In this document: one piece after another, positions 16,648 through 25,683 of the stretch
Position numbering within the stretch: the first letter of the stretch is position 1
Layout of the letters: each line of letters opens with the position of its first letter
Source: Microbacterium hydrocarbonoxydans
Lineage (GTDB): Bacteria > Actinomycetota > Actinomycetes > Actinomycetales > Microbacteriaceae
DNA length: 64,000 bases
Assembly (NCBI RefSeq): GCF_023715885.1
Contig: NZ_JAMBOY010000001.1
Coordinates: 248,001 to 312,000 of the forward strand
Reading direction: 5' to 3'
Position numbers and translations under genes: made by a program
Notes under the pieces: model-generated
Database searches by the model: none
What the model saw: the letters and a program-made list of their open reading frames with translations, nothing else
What the model was told of the DNA's origin: nothing

Positions 16648-17420
16648 GGCGCTCCGAAGCCGTGGCCCGCGAGGATCTTCTGGCCGGCGCCCGACAGCAC
16701 GAAGGCGACGAACGCCTCGGCGGCGGCGGCATTCGGAGCACCGTCGAGCGTGGCGATCGGGTAGCGGTTCACGACATCGTCGGCGCCGTCGGGCACGATC
16801 GCTTCCACGTCCTCGCGGTCGACCACGTCGGTCGCATAGACGAGTCCTGCATCCGCCTCGCCGGTCGCGACCTTCGTCAGCACGGCCGTGACGTTCTGCT
16901 CGAGACTCGCTGCCTCGACCGCGACGTCGGCATTCGACAGCAGGGTGGTGGATGCCGCGCCGCACGGCACCTCGGGAGCGCAGAGCACCGTCGTGACGTC
17001 GACGAGGTCGGCGAGGCTCTCGACGCCGCCCGGGTTCCCCGCGGGAACGGCGATCACGAGCGTGTTCGAGGCGAACAGCGTCGGATCCGTCGCGAGATCG
17101 GCGAGCTTCTCCATGTTCTCCTCATCCGCCGACGCGAACACGTCGCCGGGTGCCCCCTCCTGCAGTTGGGTCACGAGCGTGGACGAGCCGTCGTAGACGG
17201 GGCTGAAGGTCACGGCGGGGTTCTCGTCGGTGAAGGCGGCGCCGATCTCGTCGAACGCGGACTGCAGCGACGCGGCCGCATAGACCGTGAGGTCTCCGGA
17301 CAGTGCGCTGCCCTCGGCCGCGGGCTCGTCGGCCGTCGATCCGGACGAGGACGAGCACCCGGTGAGGGCGAGCACGGCGAGCGCGAGCACCGCGGCGGAT
17401 CGGAGCAGCGAGCGCGTCAT
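16644..17420 (-). CDS. modA: Molybdate-binding lipoprotein ModA
   Basis: This 258-residue protein carries a lipoprotein signal with LTGC near residues 19-22. LTVYAAASLQSAFDEIG near 45 is the ModA hallmark (the AASL segment contacts the oxyanion), and VYDGSSTLVTQLQEGAPGDVF near 75 with SADEENM fits the second lobe. It captures molybdate or tungstate outside the membrane and delivers it to ModBC. The gene lies one base after the HTH-TOBE gene, so that protein and the transporter are very likely co-transcribed. Confidence 0.94.
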   Translation of the reverse strand: MTRSLLRSAAVLALAVLALTGCSSSSGSTADEPAAEGSALSGDLTVYAAASLQSAFDEIGAAFTDENPAVTFSPVYDGSSTLVTQLQEGAPGDVFASADEENMEKLADLATDPTLFASNTLVIAVPAGNPGGVESLADLVDVTTVLCAPEVPCGAASTTLLSNADVAVEAASLEQNVTAVLTKVATGEADAGLVYATDVVDREDVEAIVPDGADDVVNRYPIATLDGAPNAAAAEAFVAFVLSGAGQKILAGHGFGAP

Positions 17421-17421
17421 G

Positions 17422-17814
17422 TCAGCCCTTCGGCACGTCGACGACGACGTGGGTCGCCTTCACGGATGCGGTGGCGAGGGAGCCGACCTCGAGGTGCAGT
17501 TCCCGGGCCGCCTCGGCGGACATGAGCGAGACGACGCGATGCGGCCCGGACTGCAGATCGATCTGCGCCATCAGCCCGTCGATCTGCACGCGGGTCACGA
17601 TGCCGACGAAGCGGTTCCGGGCACTCGACAGCGTCCCGCCGGGATCGGTCGCCTCGTCGGCGAGGGCGAGCGCCCGGGCGGCGAGCGCGTCACCGGGGAT
17701 CTCGGCGGGCACCGCATCGGTGATCGGGAGCAGCCCCTGATCGATCCAGCGGCGCACGGTGTCGTCGCTGACCCCGAGCAGCTGGGCCGCGCGGGCGATG
17801 CGGAAGCTCTGCAT
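17422..17814 (-). CDS. HTH-TOBE molybdate-responsive protein, first gene of the mod operon
   Basis: The 130-residue protein joins a small helix-turn-helix of excisionase/MerR type (FRIARAAQLLGVSDDTVRRWID, residues 3-25) to one TOBE/molbindin domain (about 62-130: RNRFVGIVTRVQIDGLMAQIDLQSG). TOBE domains bind molybdate, so this could sense cell molybdate and control modABC. It lacks the longer ModE DNA-binding domain and second TOBE of the E. coli regulator. ATG 17814 is preferred, with TTG 17820 possible. A near-palindrome just upstream (17827-17869) is a candidate self-operator. Confidence 0.8.
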   Translation of the reverse strand: MQSFRIARAAQLLGVSDDTVRRWIDQGLLPITDAVPAEIPGDALAARALALADEATDPGGTLSSARNRFVGIVTRVQIDGLMAQIDLQSGPHRVVSLMSAEAARELHLEVGSLATASVKATHVVVDVPKG

Positions 17815-17826
17815 GCTCAAAGATTA

Positions 17827-17869
17827 CCGCGTTTGCGGATGAATATGTCGTTTTTTTCCGCATGCGCGG
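17827..17869. promoter_or_regulatory. Inverted repeat upstream of the mod operon
   Basis: CCGCGTTTGCGGA (17827-17839) and TCCGCATGCGCGG (17857-17869) form a 13-bp inverted repeat with two mismatches around an AT-rich centre that includes seven T's. The centre is the most AT-rich DNA near the operon start and probably contains the -10 region. The repeat begins 13 bases before the ATG of the HTH-TOBE gene, a good place for autoregulation by molybdate. Confidence 0.5.
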
Positions 17870-17970
17870 GAGCCGATCGGCAGTCGTCGTGACGTCGCCG
17901 TCGCCGCCGAGCCCGCCAGCGGCCCGAGGGGGCACAATGATCGGAGCGACGAGCATCACGAGGGAGTGCC

Positions 17971-19092
17971 ATGGGAGAGCAGGCTGCACCGCCCCCGGTG
18001 GTTCCGGACGACATCGACGACCTCATCCGTCGTCTCCGCGCCTTCCGGGCGGTGCCCGTGCCCGACGGTCACGGATGGAACCGTGGCGTGGAGAGCGGAT
18101 ACGTGGAATCGCTGATGGACTACTGGGCGTCCGAATACGACTGGCGCGCCCAGGAGGAGAGGATCCGCGGCCTCGGATGGGAGTTCGCCGGCGCCTCCCC
18201 TTCGCTGCGGGTCGTCCACCGGCCCGCCAGGGAAGCGCGAGCCACCGTGCTTCTCCTCCACGGTTGGCCCGACTCGGTGCTCCGTTTCGAGAAGATCCTC
18301 CCGCGCCTCGACGACGTGAACGTGGTCGCACCGGCACTGCCCGGCTTCCCCTTCGCGGCCCCCGTGCCCGAGGGAGGCATGTCCTCCGTCGAGATGGCGG
18401 CAGCGGTCGCCGACGCCATGTCGGATCTGGGATACGCGCGTTACATCGTCTCGGCCGGCGACGTGGGGTGCGACGTCGCGGAGGCGCTCGCCGCAGCTCA
18501 TCCTGATGCGGTCGCGGCCCTGCACTTGACGGATGTCTCGCAGTACCACTTCCTCGTCGATCCGCCCGAGGACCTTTCGCCCCAGGAACGAGAGTACGTC
18601 CGGTACGGCCATCGCTGGCAGGCCGCAGAGGGCGGATACATGCACGAGCAGTCGACGAAACCGCACACCGTCGCCGTCGGGCTGGGCGACTCGCCCGCGG
18701 GCCTTGCAGCATGGATCCTCGAGAAGCTGCGCGCGTGGACGGACTGCAACGGCGACGTGGAGTCGGTCTTCACTCGTGACGAGCTCTTGACATGGGTCTC
18801 CGTCTACTGGTTCGGGCGCTGCATCGGCACCTCCTTCACGCCCTACGCGGCGGCAGGAGCGAAGTCGTGGCCGAAGATCACCACACCGACGGTGTTCACC
18901 GTATTCGCGAAAGACCTCGTCAACGCGCCCCGAGACTTCGCCGAGCGCTTCTTCGCCGTCGAGCAATGGACGGAGTACGAACGCGGAGGACATTTCGCGG
19001 CCTGGGAACAGCCCGACGCCTACCTCTCAGGCATCACCTCCGCCATCGACATCGCCACAAGACAGGGCGACGCACGTGCGACGCGCCCGTAG
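17971..19092 (+). CDS. Epoxide hydrolase-family alpha/beta hydrolase
   Basis: The 373-residue protein has an N-terminal epoxide-hydrolase domain (about 10-90), oxyanion motif HGWP at 97-100, nucleophile Asp164 in SAGDVGCDV and the catalytic His in YERGGHFAAWEQP near 345. In most relatives the nucleophile elbow reads GGDWG; here it is AGDVG, so the tryptophan is missing and the natural substrate may differ. No signal peptide is seen. It interrupts the molybdenum genes without an obvious link to them. A small GGCACG/CGTGCC hairpin overlaps the stop codon. Confidence 0.85.
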   Translation: MGEQAAPPPVVPDDIDDLIRRLRAFRAVPVPDGHGWNRGVESGYVESLMDYWASEYDWRAQEERIRGLGWEFAGASPSLRVVHRPAREARATVLLLHGWPDSVLRFEKILPRLDDVNVVAPALPGFPFAAPVPEGGMSSVEMAAAVADAMSDLGYARYIVSAGDVGCDVAEALAAAHPDAVAALHLTDVSQYHFLVDPPEDLSPQEREYVRYGHRWQAAEGGYMHEQSTKPHTVAVGLGDSPAGLAAWILEKLRAWTDCNGDVESVFTRDELLTWVSVYWFGRCIGTSFTPYAAAGAKSWPKITTPTVFTVFAKDLVNAPRDFAERFFAVEQWTEYERGGHFAAWEQPDAYLSGITSAIDIATRQGDARATRP

Positions 19093-19226
19093 GCACGGAG
19101 TCGTGCCGCGGGCGATCCCGCTCGGCCGCCGACGCGCAGGGGGCCGGCCGTAGTCGCACGTCTCGAACACTCGGCCAGTTCTCGCGATCGCGCTCGTCGC
19201 CGGTCATCACGACATAGCCTGGTGCC

Positions 19227-19997
19227 ATGCAGCCGCTCGTCAGCCCCGCACCCGCCCTCGACCCCGCGGAGCTCGTGCGCACCGCGCGTCACGCGGTGCT
19301 AGCGGGCATCGGCGAGGAGGGGCAGCGGCGACTCGCGGCATCCCACGTCGCCGTCGTCGGAGCCGGCGGCATCGGCTCTCCCGTGCTGCTCGCGCTCGCG
19401 GCCGCCGGGGTCGGCACGATCACCGTGATCGACGACGACGTCGTCGAGCTCACGAACCTGCAGCGTCAGCTCGCGCACCGGGCGGAAGACGTGGGCACCG
19501 CGAAGACGGCCTCGGCCGTGCGGGCGATCACGGCGCTCTCCCCTGGGGCGACGGTGGTGCCGATGCCCGTGCGGCTCGACGCCGCGAACGCGACCGGTCT
19601 GTTCGAGGGCGCCGACGTGGTGGTCGACACGAGCGACTCCTTCGCGACTCGACGCGATGTCGCCGCGGCGACGGAGGCGCTCGGCATCCCCCTCGTGTGG
19701 GGTGCTGTGCAGGAATGGCACGCGCAGGCGACCGTGTTCTGGTCGGCGCCGCCCGCCGGTCACGATGCCGTCGTGCTGGCCGACCTCTTCCCACCAGGGA
19801 CCGAGGGCGAACCACCCAGCTGCGCGCAGGTCGGCGTGCTCGGCGCGCTGTGCGTACAGATCGGCGGGATGCTGGCGGGCGAAGTCGTGAAGCTCGTCAC
19901 CGGAGCGGGCGAACCGCTGCTCGGTCGCCTCGCCGTGATCGACGCGCTCACGGCGCGACAGCACGAGATCGCGATCCGTCCGGCGGTGACGGCGTGA
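19227..19997 (+). CDS. moeB: MoeB/ThiF-family adenylyltransferase
   Basis: The 256-residue E1-like enzyme should adenylate the C-terminal Gly-Gly of MoaD. It shows VVGAGGIGSPV near residue 43, DDDVVELTNLQRQ near 70 with the conserved Asp and Arg, DTSDSFATR near 130 and a possible catalytic cysteine in PPSCAQVGVLG near 195. The paired Cys-X-X-Cys zinc sites of E. coli MoeB are not visible. It starts the operon moeB-moeA-moaC-moaD, all linked by four-base overlaps, which supports MoaD as its partner. Confidence 0.88.
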   Translation: MQPLVSPAPALDPAELVRTARHAVLAGIGEEGQRRLAASHVAVVGAGGIGSPVLLALAAAGVGTITVIDDDVVELTNLQRQLAHRAEDVGTAKTASAVRAITALSPGATVVPMPVRLDAANATGLFEGADVVVDTSDSFATRRDVAAATEALGIPLVWGAVQEWHAQATVFWSAPPAGHDAVVLADLFPPGTEGEPPSCAQVGVLGALCVQIGGMLAGEVVKLVTGAGEPLLGRLAVIDALTARQHEIAIRPAVTA

Positions 19998-21222
19998 GCG
20001 CCCGCCGCACGGTCGAGGAACAGCTCGCACGCGTGCTCGACGCGGTGCGGAGGCTCCCCGCCGAGCAGGTGCGGATCCAGGATGCCGCCGGCCGCACCCT
20101 CGCGGCGGATGCGACCGCCGCCCACGACATCCCGCTGTTCGACAACTCCGCGATGGACGGGTTCGCCGTGCGCGCGGCCGACGTCGCCGCGGCGTCGGCC
20201 GCGAGTCCGGTGACGCTGCGCGTCGTCGCCGATCTGCCGGCGGGGGTGTCGGACGATCCGGCGCTCGGCGCGGGCGAGGCCGCGCGGATCATGACGGGGT
20301 CTCCGGCGCCGACCGCCGCCGACGCGATCGTGCCGTTCGAGGACACGGCGGGCGGTCTCGCCGATTCGCTGGGCGAGGTGCGTGTGCTGCGGGCTCCGAC
20401 ACCCGGGGCGTTCGTGCGGCGCCGCGGCGCCGACCTGCGCGCGGGCGACACCGTGGTGCGCGCGGGCGAGCGCGTCGGTGCCTTCCAGCTCGCCGCGGCC
20501 GTCGCAGCCGGCATCGACCGGGTCACCGTCACCCGCGCTCCGCGCGTGGCCGTCGTCTCGACGGGCAGCGAGCTGCTCTCTCCCGGTGAGACTCCCACGC
20601 GAGGCCGCATCCCCGACTCCAACGGCCCGCTCCTGCAACAGCTCGTGGCGGATGCCGGCGCCGAGGTCGTGCTCGTCGCCCGGGTGCCCGACGAAGCGGA
20701 TGCCGTCGCCGCCGTCACGGCCGACGCGGTCTCGCGCGGCGCCGACGTGATCGTCTTCACGGGCGGCGTGAGCGCGGGCGCGTACGAGCCGGTGCGCGGC
20801 GCGTTCGACGGCCGCGGGGAAGTGGAGTTCGCGAGCGTCGCCATGCAGCCGGGCAAACCTCAGGCGTTCGGGGCTCTGGGCGGGGACACCCTCGTCTTCG
20901 GCCTGCCGGGCAACCCCGTCAGCGTGGCCGTGTCGTTCGAGGTCTTCGTGCGACCGGCGCTGCTCGCGCTGCAGGGTCGCGCCGAGATCCACCGTCCGCG
21001 TGCCTCGTTCACCGCCGACGCCGACTGGACGACGCCGCCGGGACGCCGTCAGTACCTCCCCGCCGTGGTCGACCTCGCGGCTCGCACCGTGCGACCGGCG
21101 ACCGCAGGCGGATCCGGCTCGCACCTCGCCGGCGGCCTCGCCCGCGCGCACGCCTTCGCGATCGTGCCGGCCGAGGTCGAGCGCGTCGCCGTGGGCGACC
21201 CGATCGATGTCATGCTGGTCGG

Positions 21223-21226
<4 letters not shown>
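19994..21226 (+). CDS. moeA: Molybdopterin molybdenumtransferase MoeA
   Basis: This 410-residue enzyme inserts molybdenum into adenylated molybdopterin. It has HDIPLFDNSAMDGFA near residue 40, IMTGSPAPTAADAIVPFED near 95, the MPT-binding STGSEL and IPDSNG near 195-215, and GGVSAGAYE and GLPGNPVSV near 258 and 305. The GTG start overlaps the moeB stop (GTGA). Its stop overlaps moaC, so protein levels should be coupled. Confidence 0.94.
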
Positions 21227-21698
<472 letters not shown>

Positions 21699-21702
<4 letters not shown>

Positions 21703-21932
21703 CGCGCGTGCGCTACTTCGCCGCGGCGGCCGAGGCCGCGGGCACGGATGCCGAGGAGCGCTCGGAGAGCACGCTGACCGCGCTTCGTGCAGCGGTGGTC
21801 GCGCAGCATCCGGCACTCGCCGCCATCCTGCCGCGGTGCGCCGTGATGGTCGACGGCGTGAGGAGCGACGATGACCGACCGCTCGACGGCGTCGAGCTCG
21901 TCGACGTGCTGCCGCCCTTCGCCGGCGGCTGA
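21699..21932 (+). CDS. moaD: Molybdopterin synthase small subunit MoaD
   Basis: The 77-residue ubiquitin-like sulfur carrier ends in PPFAGG; the terminal Gly-Gly is the thiocarboxylate site charged by MoeB. VRYFAAAAEAAG at the start and LDGVELVDVLPP near the end fit the family. It is the last gene of the operon. Its partner MoaE is encoded convergently across a class I palindrome. Confidence 0.94.
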
Positions 21933-22008
21933 CCCCCTTCCCCCACACCCTCTCGTACCGTACCCACGCCCTGCCGCCCCCGCCCTGCCGCGCCCCCTCA
22001 CTCCACGC

Positions 22009-22087
22009 CGAGCCACCCCTTTCTGCGCGAGCCACCCCTTTCCGCGCGGTACACAGAGGGGTGGCTCGCACAGAAGGGGGTGGCTCG
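22009..22087. repeat. 19-nt-pitch palindrome, class I (cleanest copy)
   Basis: Two almost identical 19-nt units, CGAGCCACCCCTTTCTGCG and CGAGCCACCCCTTTCCGCG, start at 22009 and 22028. After a short centre come inverted GGTGGCTCG words at 22060 and 22079, also 19 bases apart, 79 bp in all. Linker bases pair as well (TTCTG with CAGAA), so a nearly continuous stem is possible. It lies between convergent moaD and moaE. Confidence 0.88.
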
Positions 22088-22158
22088 CGCAGAACGGTGA
22101 CGGGGCGCGGGGGCGACGGGACGGTGAGGGGCGCGCGGGATGCCGGCGCGGGCGCGCG

Positions 22159-22599
22159 TCAGCCGCCGATGCCCTTCCACAGCGTCGAGCCGTCGGATTC
22201 GAGCTGACGCTTCCACACGGGAAGGTCCCGCTTGATGTCCTCGATCACCGCACGGCACACCTCGAACGCCTCGGCGCGGTGCTCGGCGGCGACGGCGATG
22301 ATCACCGCGGCGTCCCCGACTGCGAGCCGGCCGATCCGGTGGCTCACGGCGACGTCGACGCGCGCCGCGCCCACGGCATCCGCCCCCGCCTTCTCTGCGA
22401 TCGAGCGCAGCACGGCTTCGGCATCGGGATGCGCGCTGTACTCGAGGCCGACGACGGGCGTCTCCGCGTCGGGGTCGTTGTCGCGCACGCGGCCGATGAA
22501 GGTCGTGACGCCGCCGAGCGCCGGGTCCTCCACAGCCCGCAGGTGCGCGTCGAGGTCGAGCTGCTGCTCCGAGATGGCTGCCAATCGGACTGTGTTCAT
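22159..22599 (-). CDS. moaE: Molybdopterin synthase catalytic subunit MoaE
   Basis: The 146-residue subunit transfers sulfur from MoaD to cyclic pyranopterin. It shows GGVTTFIGRVRDND near residue 29, EYSAHPDAEAVL near 53, RIGRLAVGDAAVIIAVAAEHRAEAF near 88 and the catalytic Lys in PVWKRQ near 128. Its ATG shares a base with the mogA stop (TGATG), so it is translated with mogA. Confidence 0.95.
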   Translation of the reverse strand: MNTVRLAAISEQQLDLDAHLRAVEDPALGGVTTFIGRVRDNDPDAETPVVGLEYSAHPDAEAVLRSIAEKAGADAVGAARVDVAVSHRIGRLAVGDAAVIIAVAAEHRAEAFEVCRAVIEDIKRDLPVWKRQLESDGSTLWKGIGG

Positions 22600-23084
22600 C
22601 AGTGGTCCCCTCCGTCGAGCTGCTCCACGATGTGCCGAGCGACGCCCAGCACGACCGGCACACCCGAGGCGACGGCACGCGTCGACCCGGGAAGATTGAC
22701 GATCAGCGCCCCGGCCGGGTCCACGACGCCCGCGAGCCCGCGCGACAGCACCGAGAGCGGGGTGTCGGCGAGGCCGCTGCGCCGCAACTCCTCCGCGAGG
22801 CCGGGCACCTCGCGCGTGATGACCTGTCGGGTCCCCTCGGGCGTCAGGTCGCGCGGGGCGACTCCGGTGCCGCCGGTCGTGACGATGAGGCGCACCCCTC
22901 GCGCGACAGCGCGGCGCAGCGCGTCGGCCACGGAATCGATGCCGTCGGCCACGATCTCGGCATCCGGGCAGTGCCACCCGGCATCCCGCAGCAGACCGAC
23001 GGCGATCGGACCGCCGCGGTCCTCGCGCTCCCCCGCGAACGAGCGATCCGAGACCGTGATCACACACGCGGGGAGCGACGTCAT
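22599..23084 (-). CDS. mogA: Molybdopterin adenylyltransferase (MogA/MoaB family)
   Basis: The 161-residue protein activates molybdopterin with ATP ahead of MoeA. It has VITVSDRSFAGEREDRGG at the start, TTGGTGVAPRDLTPE near 89 with the conserved Asp and Thr, and NLPGSTRAV near 133. MogA and MoaB cannot be separated by eye. It is upstream of moaE in a two-gene unit; the oxidoreductase gene lies 38 bases further up on the same strand. Confidence 0.92.
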   Translation of the reverse strand: MTSLPACVITVSDRSFAGEREDRGGPIAVGLLRDAGWHCPDAEIVADGIDSVADALRRAVARGVRLIVTTGGTGVAPRDLTPEGTRQVITREVPGLAEELRRSGLADTPLSVLSRGLAGVVDPAGALIVNLPGSTRAVASGVPVVLGVARHIVEQLDGGDH

Positions 23085-23122
23085 GGCTCCACCCTAGGCG
23101 CAGGCCACCCGCCGCGCACGGC

Positions 23123-24691
23123 TCAGGCGACCCGGATCAGCGAACGCTGCCAGCCGGTCGATCCGTCAGGGGCGATGGGCGCGCGGTCCTCGATCTGCAG
23201 GTCGCCGTTCTTGTTCACGGCGCGCACGGCCACGTAGTGGGTCCCGGGTGTCGCGTCCCACTCGAGGAACCACTGCACCCAGGTGTTCTCGTTGACGGGG
23301 GCCGAGAGGGTGGCCGGCGTCCAGTCGCCGTTGTCGATGCTGACCTCGACGCGCTCGATGCCGACCGTCTGCGCCCACGCGACTCCGGCGATCGCGATCC
23401 TGCCTGCGTCGACCGCCGCGCCGAGCTTCGGGGTGTCGATACGCGACGAGAACTTGATCGGGGCCTCTGCGCTGTACCCGCGCGGGGTCCAGTACGCCTC
23501 GTCCTTCTCGAACGTCGTGACCTTGAGCTCGGTGACCCACTTCGTCGCCGAGACGTAGCCGTACAGGCCCGGCACGACCATACGCACCGGGAAGCCGTGC
23601 TCCGGGGGCAACGGCTCTCCGTTCATGGCCACCGCGAAGATGGCGTCGAGGTTGTCGTCGGTCAGGGCCGACAGCGGGGTACTGGCCGTGTACCCGTCGA
23701 CGCTCTTCGAGAGCACCATGTCGGCATCCCCCTTCACGCCGGCTTTCTTCAGCACGTCCCGTACCGGCACGCCGAGCCACTTCGCGTTGCCGACGAGCTC
23801 GCCGCCGACCTCGTTCGAGACGCAGGTGAGGGTGATGACGTACTCGTCGAGTCCCATGTCGAGCAGGTCCTGGAAGCTCATCTCCACGCGCTCGTCGACC
23901 ATGCCGTCGATCACGAGTCGCCATGTCTCGGGGTCGACGGTCGGCACCGTCAGCGCGGTGTCGACGCGGTAGAAGTCCTTGTTCGGGGTGAACAGCGGGC
24001 TGATCCCTTCGATGTCGAGCTCGGCGCCGTTCGGGATCGTGACGGTCGATTTCGGCTTCGGCAGCGTGAGGTTGTCGCGGATCGCCTCGACCGAGGTCAC
24101 GGCCATGCTCACGGCGCGAGACGCGACGCCGACGATGACGGCGGACGCTCCGGCTATGCCGGCGAGCAGGAAGAACTGACGACGGCCCATCGCCTTCGGC
24201 GCCTCCTGGCCGTCGGCCGGGATGACAGCGGCCTTCCAGGCGCGCAGACGTCGCGACAGCATCACGAGGATGACGGCTCCGGCGGCGGCTCCGAGCAGCG
24301 GGGGGAGGAAGCCGAGGGGGCTGACGCCGGCGCGGGTCACGACCGCGGCGGTCGAAAGGGCACCGGCGATCACGATGACGACCACGCCGAGCGGCGGACG
24401 CACGTACTCGAGGATGCCGCCCACCGCCGATGCGATCACGACGGCCAGACCGAGGCCCGCGAGCAGGGCGATCTTGTCGTATTCGCCGAACGTCGCGATC
24501 GCGAACTCTTTGAACGGCTGCGGCACGATGTCGATGACGAATCCGCCGACCGCGAGGACGGGACTCGCCGACCGCGCGAGGATCAGGGCGAACAGCTCGG
24601 CCACCGCGAGGAACACCGCCCCGCTGACGAGTCCGGCCAGAGCGGCCCAGGCGAAGAACCGCTTGCCTCCCTGCGTGCTGCGCTGCGCCAT
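23123..24691 (-). CDS. Membrane-anchored molybdenum oxidoreductase, sulfite-oxidase family
   Basis: The 522-residue protein joins an N-terminal membrane domain (about four helices, residues 12-145) to a sulfite-oxidase-type Mo domain. GRRQFFLLAG near residue 172 is a Tat-like Arg-Arg segment ahead of another hydrophobic stretch. The molybdenum-ligand cysteine lies in ITLTCVSNEVGG near 295, and EHGFPVRMVVPG near 370 is conserved. A C-terminal dimerisation-like domain follows. It probably works on the outer face. The electron acceptor and substrate are unknown. Placed beside cofactor genes, it is a likely local client of the pathway. Confidence 0.88.
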   Translation of the reverse strand: MAQRSTQGGKRFFAWAALAGLVSGAVFLAVAELFALILARSASPVLAVGGFVIDIVPQPFKEFAIATFGEYDKIALLAGLGLAVVIASAVGGILEYVRPPLGVVVIVIAGALSTAAVVTRAGVSPLGFLPPLLGAAAGAVILVMLSRRLRAWKAAVIPADGQEAPKAMGRRQFFLLAGIAGASAVIVGVASRAVSMAVTSVEAIRDNLTLPKPKSTVTIPNGAELDIEGISPLFTPNKDFYRVDTALTVPTVDPETWRLVIDGMVDERVEMSFQDLLDMGLDEYVITLTCVSNEVGGELVGNAKWLGVPVRDVLKKAGVKGDADMVLSKSVDGYTASTPLSALTDDNLDAIFAVAMNGEPLPPEHGFPVRMVVPGLYGYVSATKWVTELKVTTFEKDEAYWTPRGYSAEAPIKFSSRIDTPKLGAAVDAGRIAIAGVAWAQTVGIERVEVSIDNGDWTPATLSAPVNENTWVQWFLEWDATPGTHYVAVRAVNKNGDLQIEDRAPIAPDGSTGWQRSLIRVA

Positions 24692-24755
24692 GATGCACTC
24701 CTCCACCGTGTGTCTCACCCTGTTCGGAGCAGATGGAGGATCGGATGCCGAGGCA

Positions 24756-24832
24756 ACTTCTGCGGCCATGGTCGCGTTCTGCGGCCATGGCCGGATCTAC
24801 TGGCCGCAGAAGCGACCCCAGGCCGCAGAAGT
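24756..24832. repeat. 19-nt-pitch palindrome, class III
   Basis: Forward ACTTCTGCGGCC (24756) and CGTTCTGCGGCC (24775) face inverted GGCCGCAGAAGC (24802) and GGCCGCAGAAGT (24821), each pair exactly 19 bases apart. Length is 77 bp. It lies between two co-directional minus-strand genes. Confidence 0.82.
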
Positions 24833-24864
24833 TGCCCGCCCGGGCAACCCGGCCGGGGCGAGCC

Positions 24865-25563
24865 TCAGACCTGCACGACGTGGGGCGGCGGGGGCGGCGG
24901 CAGTTCGCGCCGGGGCACGCCGTGCGCCTCGCGGTGCAGGCGCTCCATGCGGCTGTCGAGCTCGGCAGCGGCCTCCGCGGCATCCGTCAGGCTCTCGACG
25001 AGGTGCGAGGGCACCTGGTTCGAGAACTTGTAGTAGATCTTGTGCTCGAGACTGGCCCAGAAGTCCATGGCGATGGTGCGGAACTGCACCTCGACCGGCA
25101 CCGACAGCGCTCCGGTCGAGAGGAAGACCGGCACCTCGATGATCGCGTGCAGGCTCTTGTATCCGTTGTCCTTGGGCTGGGCGATGTAGTCCTTGACGGT
25201 GCGGACGGTCACGTCGTCCTGCGCGGTGAGCAGATCGAACAGACGGTACACGTCGGCGACGAAGCTGCAGGTGACGCGCACGCCGGCGATGTCGGTGATC
25301 TCCGCCCGGATTCGCTCGAAGTCGGGTTCCTCGATCCCCTTGCGGGCGATCTTCTCGACGATGCTGTCGGGCGTCTTCAGGCGGCTCTTGACGTGCTCGA
25401 TCGGGTTGTACGAGTGGTGATGCGTGAACTCGTCGCGGAGGATGCCGATCTTCGTCTCGACCTCCCGCATCCCGAACTCGTACTCCCTCAGGAAGCGCTG
25501 GAATTCGTCGCGGAGCTCCCGAGTCTGCTGGATCGCGTCATCGGTGACCTGGAGGGACGTCAT
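24865..25563 (-). CDS. Small alarmone synthetase (RelA/SpoT domain, RelQ-like)
   Basis: The 232-residue protein is a single RelA/SpoT synthetase domain (about 45-185) with no hydrolase, TGS or ACT domains. It should make (p)ppGpp or related alarmones. HSYNPIEHVKSRLKTPDSIVEK near 50 binds ATP, ITDIAGVRVTC near 88, QPKDNGYKSLHAII near 128 and the catalytic VEVQFRTIAMDFWASLEHKI near 155. The C-terminus ends in six consecutive prolines and HVVQV, an unusual disordered tail. ATG 25563 follows GGAGGG. No toxin-antitoxin partner is adjacent. Confidence 0.88.
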   Translation of the reverse strand: MTSLQVTDDAIQQTRELRDEFQRFLREYEFGMREVETKIGILRDEFTHHHSYNPIEHVKSRLKTPDSIVEKIARKGIEEPDFERIRAEITDIAGVRVTCSFVADVYRLFDLLTAQDDVTVRTVKDYIAQPKDNGYKSLHAIIEVPVFLSTGALSVPVEVQFRTIAMDFWASLEHKIYYKFSNQVPSHLVESLTDAAEAAAELDSRMERLHREAHGVPRRELPPPPPPHVVQV

Positions 25564-25683
25564 GGCTCCGACGTTACGCGTTCGTGATCGGAAAGGGCTG
25601 TGGATCTCCGATGTCGCGTGTCGCGCACCTGACACCATCGCGCACCCTTGACCGCATCGGCCGACCGGTCTAGAACGGAGCAC

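Noticed and set aside
19093..19226. A gene in the gap between the epoxide hydrolase and moeB genes
   Set aside because: No frame with a start, ribosome site and plausible protein; only a six-pair GGCACG/CGTGCC hairpin at the hydrolase stop.
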